Below, one piece after another: positions 23,788-32,498 of a stretch of 64,000 bases of DNA. The stretch's first letter is position 1, and every line of letters begins with the position of its first letter. The stretch covers positions 74,372 through 138,371 of the forward strand of contig NZ_JBEOMB010000007.1 of NCBI RefSeq assembly GCF_046000175.1. The letters are read 5' to 3'. Both the position numbers and the translations under genes were made by a program. The notes under the pieces were generated by a model. The model ran no database searches and was not told where the DNA came from. It worked only from the letters and a program-made list of their open reading frames with translations. The DNA comes from Rhodoplanes sp046000175. GTDB lineage: Bacteria; Pseudomonadota; Alphaproteobacteria; Rhizobiales; Xanthobacteraceae.

Positions 23788-26442
23788 TCAGCGGCCCTCC
23801 CGGGCGAGCTCGTCGATCAGGTTGGCGACCAGCGCGGTCCAGCCCGTCTGGTGCGAGGCGCCGACGCCGCGGCCGCTGTCGCCGTCGAAATACTCGTGGA
23901 ACACGAGATGATCACGAAAGTGCGGATCGTCCTGCAGCTTGGCGTGGTCGCCGAACACGGCGCGCCGGCCGGCCGGGTCGCGCAGGAACAGCCGCGTCAG
24001 CCGCCGGCGCAGCTCGTCGGCGACCTCGGCGAGGCTCATCATGACGCCCGAGCCGGTCGGGCACTCGATCTCGAAGTCCTCGCCGTAGAACAGCGCGAAC
24101 TTGTCGAGACTCTCGACGATCAGATAGTTCACCGGCATCCACACCGGACCGCGCCAGTTGGAGTTGCCGCCGAACAGGCCGGTATCGGATTCGCCCGGCG
24201 TGTAGCGCACCTCCGCCCGGTAGCCGTCGCGCACGAACACGTAAGGATGGTCGCGGTGGACGCGCGACACCGCCCGGATGCCGTGATCGGAGAGGAACTC
24301 GGTCTCGTCCAGCATGCGGGCCAGCACCGCCTTCATGCGGAAGGCGCGCGCGACCGCGAGCAGGCGCCGCCCGTCGGCGCCGGGCGTCTGCGGCCGCGAG
24401 ACGAGCGCGGCGAGCTCGGGCCGATGCGTCAGGTACCATTCCATCCGGCGCACGAAGACGGGCGACTGCGCGAGCAGATCCTCGTCCAGGATCTCGACGG
24501 CGAACAGCGGGATCAGCCCGACCATCGAGCGAAGCCGCAGCGGCACCTTCTCGCCCGACTCGAGCAGCAGCCAGTCGTAATAGAAGCCGTCGCGGTCGTC
24601 CCACAAGCCGATCCCCTCGTCGGCCAGGTTGGTCATCGCCCCGCCGATCAGCAGGAAGTGCTCGAAGAACTTGGAGGCGATGTCCTGATAGGCGGCATCG
24701 TCGCGGGCGAGCTCGAGCGCGATCTTGAGCATGTTGAGGCAGAACATCGCCATCCACGACGTGCCGTCCGACTGGGTCAGCGTGCCGCCGACCGGCAGCG
24801 GCCGCGAGCGGTCGAACACGCCGATATTGTCGAGCCCGAGGAAGCCACCCTGAAAGACGTTGCGGCCGCCCTGGTCCTTGCGGTTCACCCACCAGGTGAA
24901 ATTCAGCAAGAGCTTGATGAACACGGCCTCGAGGAAGACGCGATCGCCGATGCCGCGGCGCGCCTTCTCGACCGCGTAGATGCGCAGCGCCGCCCAGGCG
25001 TGCACGGGCGGGTTCACGTCGGAGAAGTTCCACTCGTAGGCGGGCAGCTGGCCGTTGGGATGCATCATCCAGGGCTGGCACAGCAGCAGCAGCTGATCCT
25101 TGGCGAAGCGCGTGTCGACCAGCGCCATCGTCGCGAGATGGAACGCCCAGTCCCACGCCGCGAACCACGGATATTCCCACTTGTCCGGCATGGCGATGAC
25201 GCTCGCCGTGACGAGATGGTGCCAGTCGCTGTTGCGTCCGCGGCGGCGCTCGGGCGGCGGCGCCGGCTGGGCCGGATCGCCGCGCAGCCACTCGGTCACG
25301 TCGAGGGCGTAGAACTGCTTCGACCACAGGAGCCCGGCGAGCGCCTGGCGCTGCACGGCCCGCATGTCGGGGTCGCCGATCGGGGCCTGCAGGGCGGCGA
25401 AGAACTCCTCCGTCTCGGCGATGCGCGTCGTGAGCACCGCGTCGAAATCCGAGAACGCATCGGCGCGCCGCTCGCCCGGACACAAGCGCGCGCGCAGCAC
25501 GACGCTGCCGCCGGGCGGCACGTCGACGACGTGCAGGGCGGCCGCCTTGGTGCCGGTGCGGGCCGGGTTCACGGCGCCGCGAAAGCCGTTCACCACATAG
25601 TCGCCGATGCCGTCCTTGAAGAAGCCCGGCACGGGCGGCGTGCCGAACAGGCGATGCACGTTGGTCTCGTTCTCGCAGAACAGGAGATCGTCCGGCACAT
25701 CCAGGTGCAGCGTGAAGGGGCCGAGCAGCGGGTGCGCGGCCCGGATCGCGGCGCCGCCGTCCGCGCTCAGCACGGGCTTCTCGGTGCCTCTTGTCCACGA
25801 CCAGGTGTTGCGAAACCAGATCTGTGGCAGCACGGTCAGCCGCGTGGTCCGGTCGCCGCGATTGGTGACGGTGATCCGCCACAGCGTGTCGTTCGGGTCC
25901 GCCTTGGCGTACTCGATCGTCACGTCGAAATAACGATCCTGGTCGAACACCCCGGTGTCGAGCAGCTCGAACTCGCGGTCGCCACGGCCGCGGCGGCGGT
26001 TCTCGGCGACGAGCCAGCCGTAGGGGAACGCCGCCTGCGGGTACTTGTACAGCATCCGCGCGTAAGAGTGGGTCGGCGTGGCGTCGAGATGGTGCCAGAT
26101 CTCCTTGACGTCCTCGCCGTGATTGCCCTCGCCGTTGGTGAGGCCGAAGAAGCGCTCCTTCAGGATCGGGTCGGCGCCGTTCCACAGCGCCAGACCGAGA
26201 CAGAGATGCTGGCCGACGTCGCACCAGCCGCCGATCGCGTCCTCGCCCCAGCGATAGGCGCGGCTGCGCGCCGCGTCGTGGCTCAGGTACGACCAGGCGT
26301 CGCCCGAGGCCGAGTAGTCCTCGCGGACCGTGCCCCACTGGCGATCGCTCACATAGGGGCCGAAGCGCCGCCACGGCGCCGCGCCGGCATTCGCCTCGGC
26401 GAGGCGGCGCCCTTCCGCCGTCGGCGCGAGCGGATCGCTCAC
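23788..26442 (-). CDS. GH63-like glucosidase
   Basis: The 884-residue protein has the pattern of bacterial (alpha/alpha)6-barrel glucosidases related to mannosyl-oligosaccharide glucosidase. N-terminal segments are WGTVREDYSASGDAWSYLSH and RWGEDAIGGWCDVGQHLC. The second half has the barrel motifs KWEYPWFAAWDWAFH, GTSWMAMFCLNML and WRGPVWMPVNYLI. The acidic residues in WDWAFH and in the C-terminal HEYFDGDSGRGVG region may be catalytic. No signal peptide is visible, so it is probably cytoplasmic. The start is a GTG at 26442 overlapping the stop of the preceding gene (GTGA). The neighbouring SDR and GntP permease suggest a glucose/gluconate link, which is inference. Confidence 0.82.
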   Translation of the reverse strand: MSDPLAPTAEGRRLAEANAGAAPWRRFGPYVSDRQWGTVREDYSASGDAWSYLSHDAARSRAYRWGEDAIGGWCDVGQHLCLGLALWNGADPILKERFFGLTNGEGNHGEDVKEIWHHLDATPTHSYARMLYKYPQAAFPYGWLVAENRRRGRGDREFELLDTGVFDQDRYFDVTIEYAKADPNDTLWRITVTNRGDRTTRLTVLPQIWFRNTWSWTRGTEKPVLSADGGAAIRAAHPLLGPFTLHLDVPDDLLFCENETNVHRLFGTPPVPGFFKDGIGDYVVNGFRGAVNPARTGTKAAALHVVDVPPGGSVVLRARLCPGERRADAFSDFDAVLTTRIAETEEFFAALQAPIGDPDMRAVQRQALAGLLWSKQFYALDVTEWLRGDPAQPAPPPERRRGRNSDWHHLVTASVIAMPDKWEYPWFAAWDWAFHLATMALVDTRFAKDQLLLLCQPWMMHPNGQLPAYEWNFSDVNPPVHAWAALRIYAVEKARRGIGDRVFLEAVFIKLLLNFTWWVNRKDQGGRNVFQGGFLGLDNIGVFDRSRPLPVGGTLTQSDGTSWMAMFCLNMLKIALELARDDAAYQDIASKFFEHFLLIGGAMTNLADEGIGLWDDRDGFYYDWLLLESGEKVPLRLRSMVGLIPLFAVEILDEDLLAQSPVFVRRMEWYLTHRPELAALVSRPQTPGADGRRLLAVARAFRMKAVLARMLDETEFLSDHGIRAVSRVHRDHPYVFVRDGYRAEVRYTPGESDTGLFGGNSNWRGPVWMPVNYLIVESLDKFALFYGEDFEIECPTGSGVMMSLAEVADELRRRLTRLFLRDPAGRRAVFGDHAKLQDDPHFRDHLVFHEYFDGDSGRGVGASHQTGWTALVANLIDELAREGR

Positions 26443-26897
26443 CGCGGCCCCGCGGGCGCGCCGGTGGGCGGCGGAGCGGGCGTCGTCTCGGGCGGCTTGC
26501 TCTCGGGCCGCTTGGGACCGCCGGGCTCGGGATCGCCCGGCTTGGCGTCGGGAGACTTGGTGCCGAGAGATTTGGCGGCGGCGAGCTTTTCCACGGTCGC
26601 CTGCAGGGCGGCGACCGTCGCCTTCAGGACGGCGATCTCGGCCGCCGCCGCGGCCAGGCGCTGGTTGGCGAGCGTGTTGTTGCGGGCGATGACCGCGTGG
26701 AGATACTCGACATTGGCCTGCAGGCAGCCGGTGCGGCGGTCCATCTGCGATTCGCGGCCGCACGCCTCGAGGCCGCGCACGTCCTGGGCCGCCGCCGGTG
26801 GCGCGAGTCCGGTCGCGACGACGCATGCGACGGCGACCGAGGCGACTGCGGACGCCCTGACGAGCGCCGGCACGGCGCGACCTGCGATCCCGATCAT
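26439..26897 (-). CDS. Small secreted coiled-coil protein with a proline-rich tail
   Basis: The 152-residue protein begins with a signal peptide (hydrophobic stretch at about residues 14-35, ending PPAAAQ). A cysteine-containing segment follows (EACGRESQMDRRTGCLQ). A helical stretch at about 65-107 with heptad-like Leu/Val/Ala spacing (AAEIAVLKATVAALQATVEKLAA) should form a coiled coil. The last 45 residues are Pro/Lys-rich. I do not recognise a family. It overlaps the glucosidase start by 4 bp (GTGA), so the two are translationally coupled even though one is exported and the other appears not to be. Confidence 0.7.
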   Translation of the reverse strand: MIGIAGRAVPALVRASAVASVAVACVVATGLAPPAAAQDVRGLEACGRESQMDRRTGCLQANVEYLHAVIARNNTLANQRLAAAAAEIAVLKATVAALQATVEKLAAAKSLGTKSPDAKPGDPEPGGPKRPESKPPETTPAPPPTGAPAGPR

Positions 26898-26999
26898 GAC
26901 CGGCCCTCGTTCGGAGAACGGCGACGCTAGCGCGCGAATCTTAACGAGGTTTGTCGCCGCGCGCGAGCGGCGCGACGCCGTGGACCGGCGGACCCGCAC

Positions 27000-27641
27000 T
27001 CAGCCCGTGTCGCGGGCCGCGGCGAGGTTTCGGCGCAGGATCGGCTGATCGGCGAGCGCCAGCGCCTCCTCGAACACGGCCGCCGCCGCGGCGCGGTCGC
27101 CGACGTGGTTCATCAGCAGCGTGCCGAGATTGTTGCGGGCGACGAAGTCGGTCGGATCGGCCGCGGCGGCGCGCCGGAAGGCGGCCAGCGCCGCGTCCTT
27201 GTCGCCGGCGGCGAGCTTGGCATTGCCTTCCGCGAAGTCGCGCTTGCCGGCGATCGCGCGGGCATAGGCGTCGGCGTCCTCGCACAGCGTCGCGCGGCGG
27301 GCGAGGAGCGAACGCTCCCGGCAGTCGGGATCGGCGAGGGCGGCGGCGAGCCGGGCGCGGGCGTTGTCGCGGTCGCCGGACAGATAGGCCGCCTCGGCGC
27401 GCGCCCGCAGCACCTCCGGGGTCTCGCCGTGCCGGTCGGCGAGACGCGAGAGCAAGGCCTCGGCACCGACGAAGTCGCCCTGCGCGAGACGCGCCAGCGC
27501 CAGATTGTGCAGCACCCGCCGGCTGTCGCCCTCGATCGCCTGGATGCGGCGGAGCCAGCGTTCCGCCTTGGCGTAGTCGCCGACCGCGAGGCCGTTGAGG
27601 GCGAGCCGCTCGCAGGCGCGCAGCAGCAGCGATTTGAGCAT
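27000..27641 (-). CDS. Tetratricopeptide-repeat protein
   Basis: The 213-residue protein consists almost entirely of TPR-like helical repeats. Examples are GLAVGDYAKAERWLRRIQAI, LAQGDFVGAEALLSRLADRH, YLSGDRDNARARLAAAL, LAAGDKDAALAAFRRAAAADP and HVGDRAAAAAVFEEAL. No signal peptide or membrane segment is seen. It may act as a scaffold, but no partner can be named. The start is ATG 27641 (MLKSLLLRACERL). It lies 102 bp upstream of the small secreted protein gene on the same strand. Confidence 0.8.
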   Translation of the reverse strand: MLKSLLLRACERLALNGLAVGDYAKAERWLRRIQAIEGDSRRVLHNLALARLAQGDFVGAEALLSRLADRHGETPEVLRARAEAAYLSGDRDNARARLAAALADPDCRERSLLARRATLCEDADAYARAIAGKRDFAEGNAKLAAGDKDAALAAFRRAAAADPTDFVARNNLGTLLMNHVGDRAAAAAVFEEALALADQPILRRNLAAARDTG

Positions 27642-27696
27642 GGGCCTCTCCGCCGATCCCAGCACCTGTCACGCAGGTGTCGGTCGGGCTCGGTTC

Positions 27697-27840
27697 GCCC
27701 CTCTCCCCTCGCGGGAGAGGGTGCCCTCGCGGAACGCGAGGGCGGGTGAGGGGGCGTGCCACAAACTCCGTGTGTGCGGAAGCCCCCCTCACCCGTCTCG
27801 CCGCGCGCGGCGAGCACCCCTCTCCCGCGAGGGGAGAGGG
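27697..27840. repeat. Double palindromic repeat
   Basis: Hairpins CCCCTCTCCCCTCGCGGGAGAGGG and CCCCTCTCCCGCGAGGGGAGAGGG lie at the ends, with GCCCTCGCGGAACGCGAGGGC and a TCTCGCCGCGCGCGGCGAG stem inside. The middle is similar to 7846-7979. Confidence 0.85.
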
Positions 27841-27872
27841 ACGCCGGCCGCCGCAGTTTCGGCAGCCGCCGG

Positions 27873-29204
27873 TCAGACGACCAGCGACAGCAGCCAGGCG
27901 AACAGGAACGCCACCAGGCCGACCACCAGGGTCGCCGTGGTGTAGAGCTTGTAGGCAACGTTCACGGGCATGTTGGAGAACTGCGACACGACCCAGAAGT
28001 AGGAGTCGTTGGCGTGCGACACCACCATCGAGCCGGCGCCGATGACCACGGCCGTGATGGCCGGATCGAGCCCCAGCGTGCCCATCAGCGGCGCCATGAT
28101 GGCCGCCGTGGTGATGATCGCCACGGTCGACGAGCCCTGCGCGGTCTTCAGCGCCGCCGAGATGGCGAAGGGCAGGAACAGGCCGAGCGGCAGATGCGCC
28201 ATGTTCTCGCCGATGAAGGTCTTCATCGGCGAGGCGGCGAGCACGCGGCCGAACGAGCCGCCGGCGCCCGTGATGGCGAGGATGATGGCGGCGTCCTTGA
28301 TGCCCTGTCCCATCCACGAGTCGACCGCGACGGAGAGCTCCTTGCGCGGCACCAGGAACAGGCTGGCCACCACGCCGAGCATCAGCGCCGTCACCGGGTC
28401 GCCGATGAAGTTGAAGAACACCCGCACGGCCCCGTCGCCGAACGGCCGGGTCGGGAAGTCGGCGAGCGACTTCAGGAGGATCAGCACGATCGGCAGGATC
28501 AGCGGCAGGAAGCTCATGAAGGTCGACGGCAGCGTGCCGTACTTCGCCATGAGATCGCTGTAGCTCTCCTCGACGCCGGGCGAGATGTCGTACTTGCGGC
28601 CCATCAGGCTCGCCCAGGCGAGGCCGGCGAGCGACGACGGGATCGCGACGATCATGCCGTAGAGGATGACGAGGCCGAGATCGGCCTTCAGGGTCGCGGC
28701 GGCGGCGAGCGGGCCGGGCGTCGGCGGCACCATCGTGTGCGTGGCATAGAGGCCGGTGGCGAGCGCCACGGCCATCACGCCCATCGAGGTCTTGGTCTCG
28801 GCGGCGAGCGCCTTGTTGAGGGGCGTGAGAATCACGTAGCCCGAATCGCAGAACACCGGGATCGAGACAACGTAGCCCGCGATGTTCATGGCGAGCGGCG
28901 CCCGCGACCGCCCGACGAGCCGCAGGATCGCCTGCGTCATCACCAGGGCCGCGCCGGTCTTCTCCAGGATGTAGCCCATGATCGTGCCGGCCACGATCAC
29001 GATGCCGATGTAGGTGAGCGTCCCGCCGAAGCCCTCGCGCACCGCCTTGACGACGTCGAGCGCCGGCATGCCGATCGCCAGGCCGTAGGCGAAGGCGATC
29101 ACGATCAGGACGACGAATGCGTTGACCTTCCACTTGCCGGTGGCGATCACGATCAGCACGACCGCGAGCGCCAGCAAGAGGATCGATACCGATCCTGATA
29201 CCAT
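27873..29204 (-). CDS. GntP-family permease (gluconate:H+ symporter type)
   Basis: The 443-residue protein is a polytopic inner-membrane transporter with about 12-13 hydrophobic segments. Family features are ILEKTGAALVMTQAI near residue 80, IPVFCDSGYVILTPLNK near 115, THTMVPPTPGPLAAA near 155, and AQGSSTVAIITTAAIMAP near 355. GntP-family members carry gluconate, fructuronate, idonate or glycerate with protons. The specific substrate is not readable. The start is ATG 29204. The palindromic repeat lies downstream of its stop. Confidence 0.88.
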   Translation of the reverse strand: MVSGSVSILLLALAVVLIVIATGKWKVNAFVVLIVIAFAYGLAIGMPALDVVKAVREGFGGTLTYIGIVIVAGTIMGYILEKTGAALVMTQAILRLVGRSRAPLAMNIAGYVVSIPVFCDSGYVILTPLNKALAAETKTSMGVMAVALATGLYATHTMVPPTPGPLAAAATLKADLGLVILYGMIVAIPSSLAGLAWASLMGRKYDISPGVEESYSDLMAKYGTLPSTFMSFLPLILPIVLILLKSLADFPTRPFGDGAVRVFFNFIGDPVTALMLGVVASLFLVPRKELSVAVDSWMGQGIKDAAIILAITGAGGSFGRVLAASPMKTFIGENMAHLPLGLFLPFAISAALKTAQGSSTVAIITTAAIMAPLMGTLGLDPAITAVVIGAGSMVVSHANDSYFWVVSQFSNMPVNVAYKLYTTATLVVGLVAFLFAWLLSLVV

Positions 29205-29334
29205 TTTTGGAATCCCCCTCCGGCGCAGGATGAGACAGACGGCCGGATGGTGTTCCGCTATACGCCGGCTGACCGCACGCGGGAATCAGGGGTCTTGCGC
29301 ACGCGGCGGCCCGCAACCCGGCCTTTGGCGCACG

Positions 29335-31758
29335 TCACCGCGCTGCCGCCACCGCGGTGTCGAGCGGCGGCAGCGCCGCCGCGGCGTGCGAGGTGGCGAT
29401 GCGCTCCGGGCTAGGCGTGCCGTACAGCGTGGTGCGCTGCCGCGGCGTCCGGCCGGCATCGCGGATCAACGCCTCGAGGGCCGCCGGCGTCATCTCCTGG
29501 CCGTGCGCCGCGCCGGCGGCGCGCGTGATGCTCTCGTTCATCAGCGTGCCGCCGACGTCGTTGGCGCCGGCGTTCAGGCAGACCTGCGCGCCTTCCATGC
29601 CCATCTTCACCCACGAGGTCTGGATGTTCTCCACCAGCCCGTGCAGCACCAGCCGCCCGACGGCGTGCATCAGAACAGACTCACGAAACGTAGGCCCGAG
29701 CCGCGATTGCCCGCGCAGGTTGATCGGCGCCTCCAGGGCGACGAAGGGCAGCGGCACGAGCTCGGTGATGCCGCCGGTGCGACTCTGAAGCCGGCGCAGA
29801 TGAAGAAGATGCCGGGCCCAGTGCAGCGGCGTATCGACATGGCCGAACATGATGGTCGCGGTGGTGCGCAGGCCGGTGCGGTGCGCCGCCTCGACCACCT
29901 CGAGCCACTGCGCGACCGTCACCTTGTCGGGGCAGATGATCGCCCGCACCTCGGGATCGAGCACCTCGGCCGCCGTGCCGGGCAATGTGCCGAGGCCAGC
30001 ATCGCGCAGCCGCGGGAGAAACTGCGCCGGCGTCAGCCCGAGCGTCCTCGCGCCTTGAAAGGTCTCCAGCGGCGAGAAGGCGTGGATGTGAAGGTCCGGC
30101 ATCTCCGCCTTGATGGCGCGGCACAGCGCGACATAGAAATCGCCCGTGTAGTCGGGATGGATGCCGCCCTGCAGGCAGACCTCGACGGCGCCGCGCTCCC
30201 ACGCCTCGCGGCAGCGCGCGACGACGTCCGGGATGGTCAGCTCGTAAGGCTTGCCGCGCAGATGCTCGGCCGTCTTGCCCTTCGAGAAGGCGCAGAAGCT
30301 GCAGCGATACGAGCAGATGTTGGTATAGTTGACGTTGCGGGTGACGACGTAGCTCACCGTGTCGCCGTTGACCTCGCGGCGCAGCGCGTCGGCGGCGCGG
30401 CACACCTCGTCGAACGCCCCGCCGCGCGCCGCGAACAGCGCGACGATCTCGGTCTCGGTCAGCTCCTCGCCGCGCGTCGCGCGAGCGAGGATCGGCGACA
30501 GCGAGCCGGGCCGCGGGCCGATCGACGGCATGGCCGGCAGCGCCACGCAGGCGCCGGGCGTCCAGGTCTCGACGCGGGCGAGCCCTTCCGAGTCGCTCGC
30601 GCGCAGCACCGCTGTGTGCAGGCCCTTGTCGATCCAGCGCGTGCGGTCGGCGATGTAGCGGCGATGCACGGCGAGCCGCGCGACCAGAACCTTGCCGGCC
30701 GCCGCGGTGTCGCGCGCGAGCGCCTCGAGATGCGGCCACGGCTTCTCGGGATTGACGTGATCAGGCGTGACCGGCGAGACGCCGCCCCAGTCGTCGATGC
30801 CGGCGGCGATCAGGCTCTTCAGATAGCCCGAGCCGAGATTGGGCGGCGCCTGGATGGTCACGTCGGCCGGCATGATCAGGCGCGCCACGGCGACGCTCCA
30901 CAGATGCTCGGCCGCATCGGGCTCGGGATGCTCCGCCATCCGGGTGTCGGGCTTGGCGCGGAAGTTCTGGACGATGATCTCCTGCAGATGCCCGTGCGTC
31001 TCGTGCAGGGCGCGCAGCGCGAGCAGGCTGTCGATGCGCTCCGCCCGCGTCTCGCCGATCCCGATCAGGATGCCCGATGTGAACGGCACGTTCGCCGCGC
31101 CCGCCGCCGCGATGGTGGCGAGCCGCACCGCGGGCTGCTTGTCGGGCGAGCCGAAATGCGCGAGGCCGCGCTGCATCAGGCGGTCCGAGACGGTCTCCAG
31201 CATGAGGCCCTGCGACACCGAGACGGCACGCAGCCGCGCGACGTCGTCCGCCGTCATCACGCCGGCGTTGAGATGCGGCAGCAGGCCGGTCTCGCGTCGC
31301 ACCAGATCCGCCATGGCGAACAGATAATCGAGCGTCGTGGCGTGCCCGAGCCGGTCGAGCTCCTCGCGCGCGGCGCGGTAGCGCAGCTCCGGCTTGTCGC
31401 CGAGCGTGAACAGCGCCTCCTGACAGCCGGCCGCGGCGCCGGCGCGGGCGATGCCCAGCACCTCCTCGGGCGTCAGATACGCCGCCTCGCCGCGCCGCGG
31501 CGGATGCGCGAACGTGCAGTAGTGGCAGGAATCGCGGCAGAGCTGGGTGAGCGGGATGAACACCTTTCGCGAATAGGTGATCCGATCGCCGAAGGCGGCG
31601 TCTCGCAGAGCCGCGGCGGCGCGCATCAGGGCCGGGCCGGGCTCGATGGCGACGAGGCGGCGCGCCTCGTCGGCAGTGAGCGGCCGCGGCGCGCGGGCGA
31701 GCGCCAGCAGATCGAGCGTCGCAGGGTCGCGAACCTCGGGGGTCAGATCCTGGCTCAT
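29335..31758 (-). CDS. fbiC: Bifunctional FO synthase FbiC (CofG-CofH fusion)
   Basis: The protein of 807 residues makes 7,8-didemethyl-8-hydroxy-5-deazariboflavin (FO), the chromophore of coenzyme F420, from tyrosine and 5-amino-6-ribitylaminouracil. Two radical SAM domains are joined. The first (CofG) has CRDSCHYC at C74, C78 and C81. The second (CofH) has CSYRCSFC at C482, C486 and C489. The C-terminal part has GANDVGGTLMNESITRAAG, typical of CofH. The fusion is the actinobacterial/proteobacterial form; archaea use two proteins. The ATG at 31758 overlaps the cofC stop (ATGA), so it is the last gene of a four-gene F420 operon. Confidence 0.96.
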   Translation of the reverse strand: MSQDLTPEVRDPATLDLLALARAPRPLTADEARRLVAIEPGPALMRAAAALRDAAFGDRITYSRKVFIPLTQLCRDSCHYCTFAHPPRRGEAAYLTPEEVLGIARAGAAAGCQEALFTLGDKPELRYRAAREELDRLGHATTLDYLFAMADLVRRETGLLPHLNAGVMTADDVARLRAVSVSQGLMLETVSDRLMQRGLAHFGSPDKQPAVRLATIAAAGAANVPFTSGILIGIGETRAERIDSLLALRALHETHGHLQEIIVQNFRAKPDTRMAEHPEPDAAEHLWSVAVARLIMPADVTIQAPPNLGSGYLKSLIAAGIDDWGGVSPVTPDHVNPEKPWPHLEALARDTAAAGKVLVARLAVHRRYIADRTRWIDKGLHTAVLRASDSEGLARVETWTPGACVALPAMPSIGPRPGSLSPILARATRGEELTETEIVALFAARGGAFDEVCRAADALRREVNGDTVSYVVTRNVNYTNICSYRCSFCAFSKGKTAEHLRGKPYELTIPDVVARCREAWERGAVEVCLQGGIHPDYTGDFYVALCRAIKAEMPDLHIHAFSPLETFQGARTLGLTPAQFLPRLRDAGLGTLPGTAAEVLDPEVRAIICPDKVTVAQWLEVVEAAHRTGLRTTATIMFGHVDTPLHWARHLLHLRRLQSRTGGITELVPLPFVALEAPINLRGQSRLGPTFRESVLMHAVGRLVLHGLVENIQTSWVKMGMEGAQVCLNAGANDVGGTLMNESITRAAGAAHGQEMTPAALEALIRDAGRTPRQRTTLYGTPSPERIATSHAAAALPPLDTAVAAAR

Positions 31759-32498
31759 CGTCCCGCCTCCATGCCGGCCGGTGCCGCGCGCTCCAGATAG
31801 GCAGCAAGGCGCGCAGAAAGATCCGGACCGAGCGCGGCGACCAGCCGGCCGGCCCGCGTCGGCGCCGTCGTGATCAGGAAATCGGCCAAGTCCTGCGGCT
31901 CGTCGATGTCGAAGCCGATGCCGGGAACCTCGACCACGGTCGGCACGATCCCTTGGGCGCGGGCCGCGTCGAGATGCGGATAGAAGCTATTCGATCCGAA
32001 GCGCAGCGGCACCGCGTCGGCCGGCGTCATCAGGATCGCGTTCGAGCCCTGGAAGTCCCGCGCCGGCGCGATGGTGAAGCCGGGCCGGCCGACGGCAAAG
32101 GCTGTGCGATGCGCCGAGATCACGCGGCTCACGTCGGCGGGCGCCAGCAGCGGCAGGTCGCCCGGCAACGTGATCATGGAGAAGCCCTCGCGCACGAGCC
32201 GGCACGCCCCGCCCGTCACGGCGCCGGTGTGGCCTTCGCCCGCCTGCACGTCCGTGACCTCGGCCCCGTATTTCTGCGCGAGCGCCGCGACCGTCGCATC
32301 CGCCGTCACCACCAGCACGCGCATCAGCTCCGGCACCGCAGCCAGAACCTCGAGCACGTCCTCGGCCATCGCCATGGCGAGGGCGCTGCGCTGATCGGCA
32401 TCGAGCACGGCGGCGAGGCGTTGCTTGGCGCCGACCACACCCTTGATCGGCACGACCGCGCAAATCCGGTCTGCGCAGATGCGATCCCCGACGCTCAT
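31755..32498 (-). CDS. cofC: 2-phospho-L-lactate (or phosphoenolpyruvate) guanylyltransferase CofC/FbiD
   Basis: CofC activates 2-phospholactate, PEP or 3-phosphoglycerate with GTP for transfer to FO. The 247-residue protein is a MobA-like nucleotidyltransferase. It has AVVPIKGVVGAKQRLAAVL near the N-terminus (the family N-terminal VPxK...KxRL motif), the metal-binding LPGDLPLL near 115, and DIDEPQDLADFL near the C-terminus. It overlaps cofD upstream and fbiC downstream by 4 bp each. Which three-carbon acid is used here cannot be told from sequence by eye. Confidence 0.94.
   Translation of the reverse strand: MSVGDRICADRICAVVPIKGVVGAKQRLAAVLDADQRSALAMAMAEDVLEVLAAVPELMRVLVVTADATVAALAQKYGAEVTDVQAGEGHTGAVTGGACRLVREGFSMITLPGDLPLLAPADVSRVISAHRTAFAVGRPGFTIAPARDFQGSNAILMTPADAVPLRFGSNSFYPHLDAARAQGIVPTVVEVPGIGFDIDEPQDLADFLITTAPTRAGRLVAALGPDLSARLAAYLERAAPAGMEAGR

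Noticed and set aside
23560..27048. Very long open frame of about 1,160 codons on the plus strand, opposite the glucosidase gene
   Set aside because: It is antisense to a gene with clear GH63-like motifs. Long antisense frames are expected at this GC content, and its translation is low-complexity Arg/Ala/Gly/His without family motifs.
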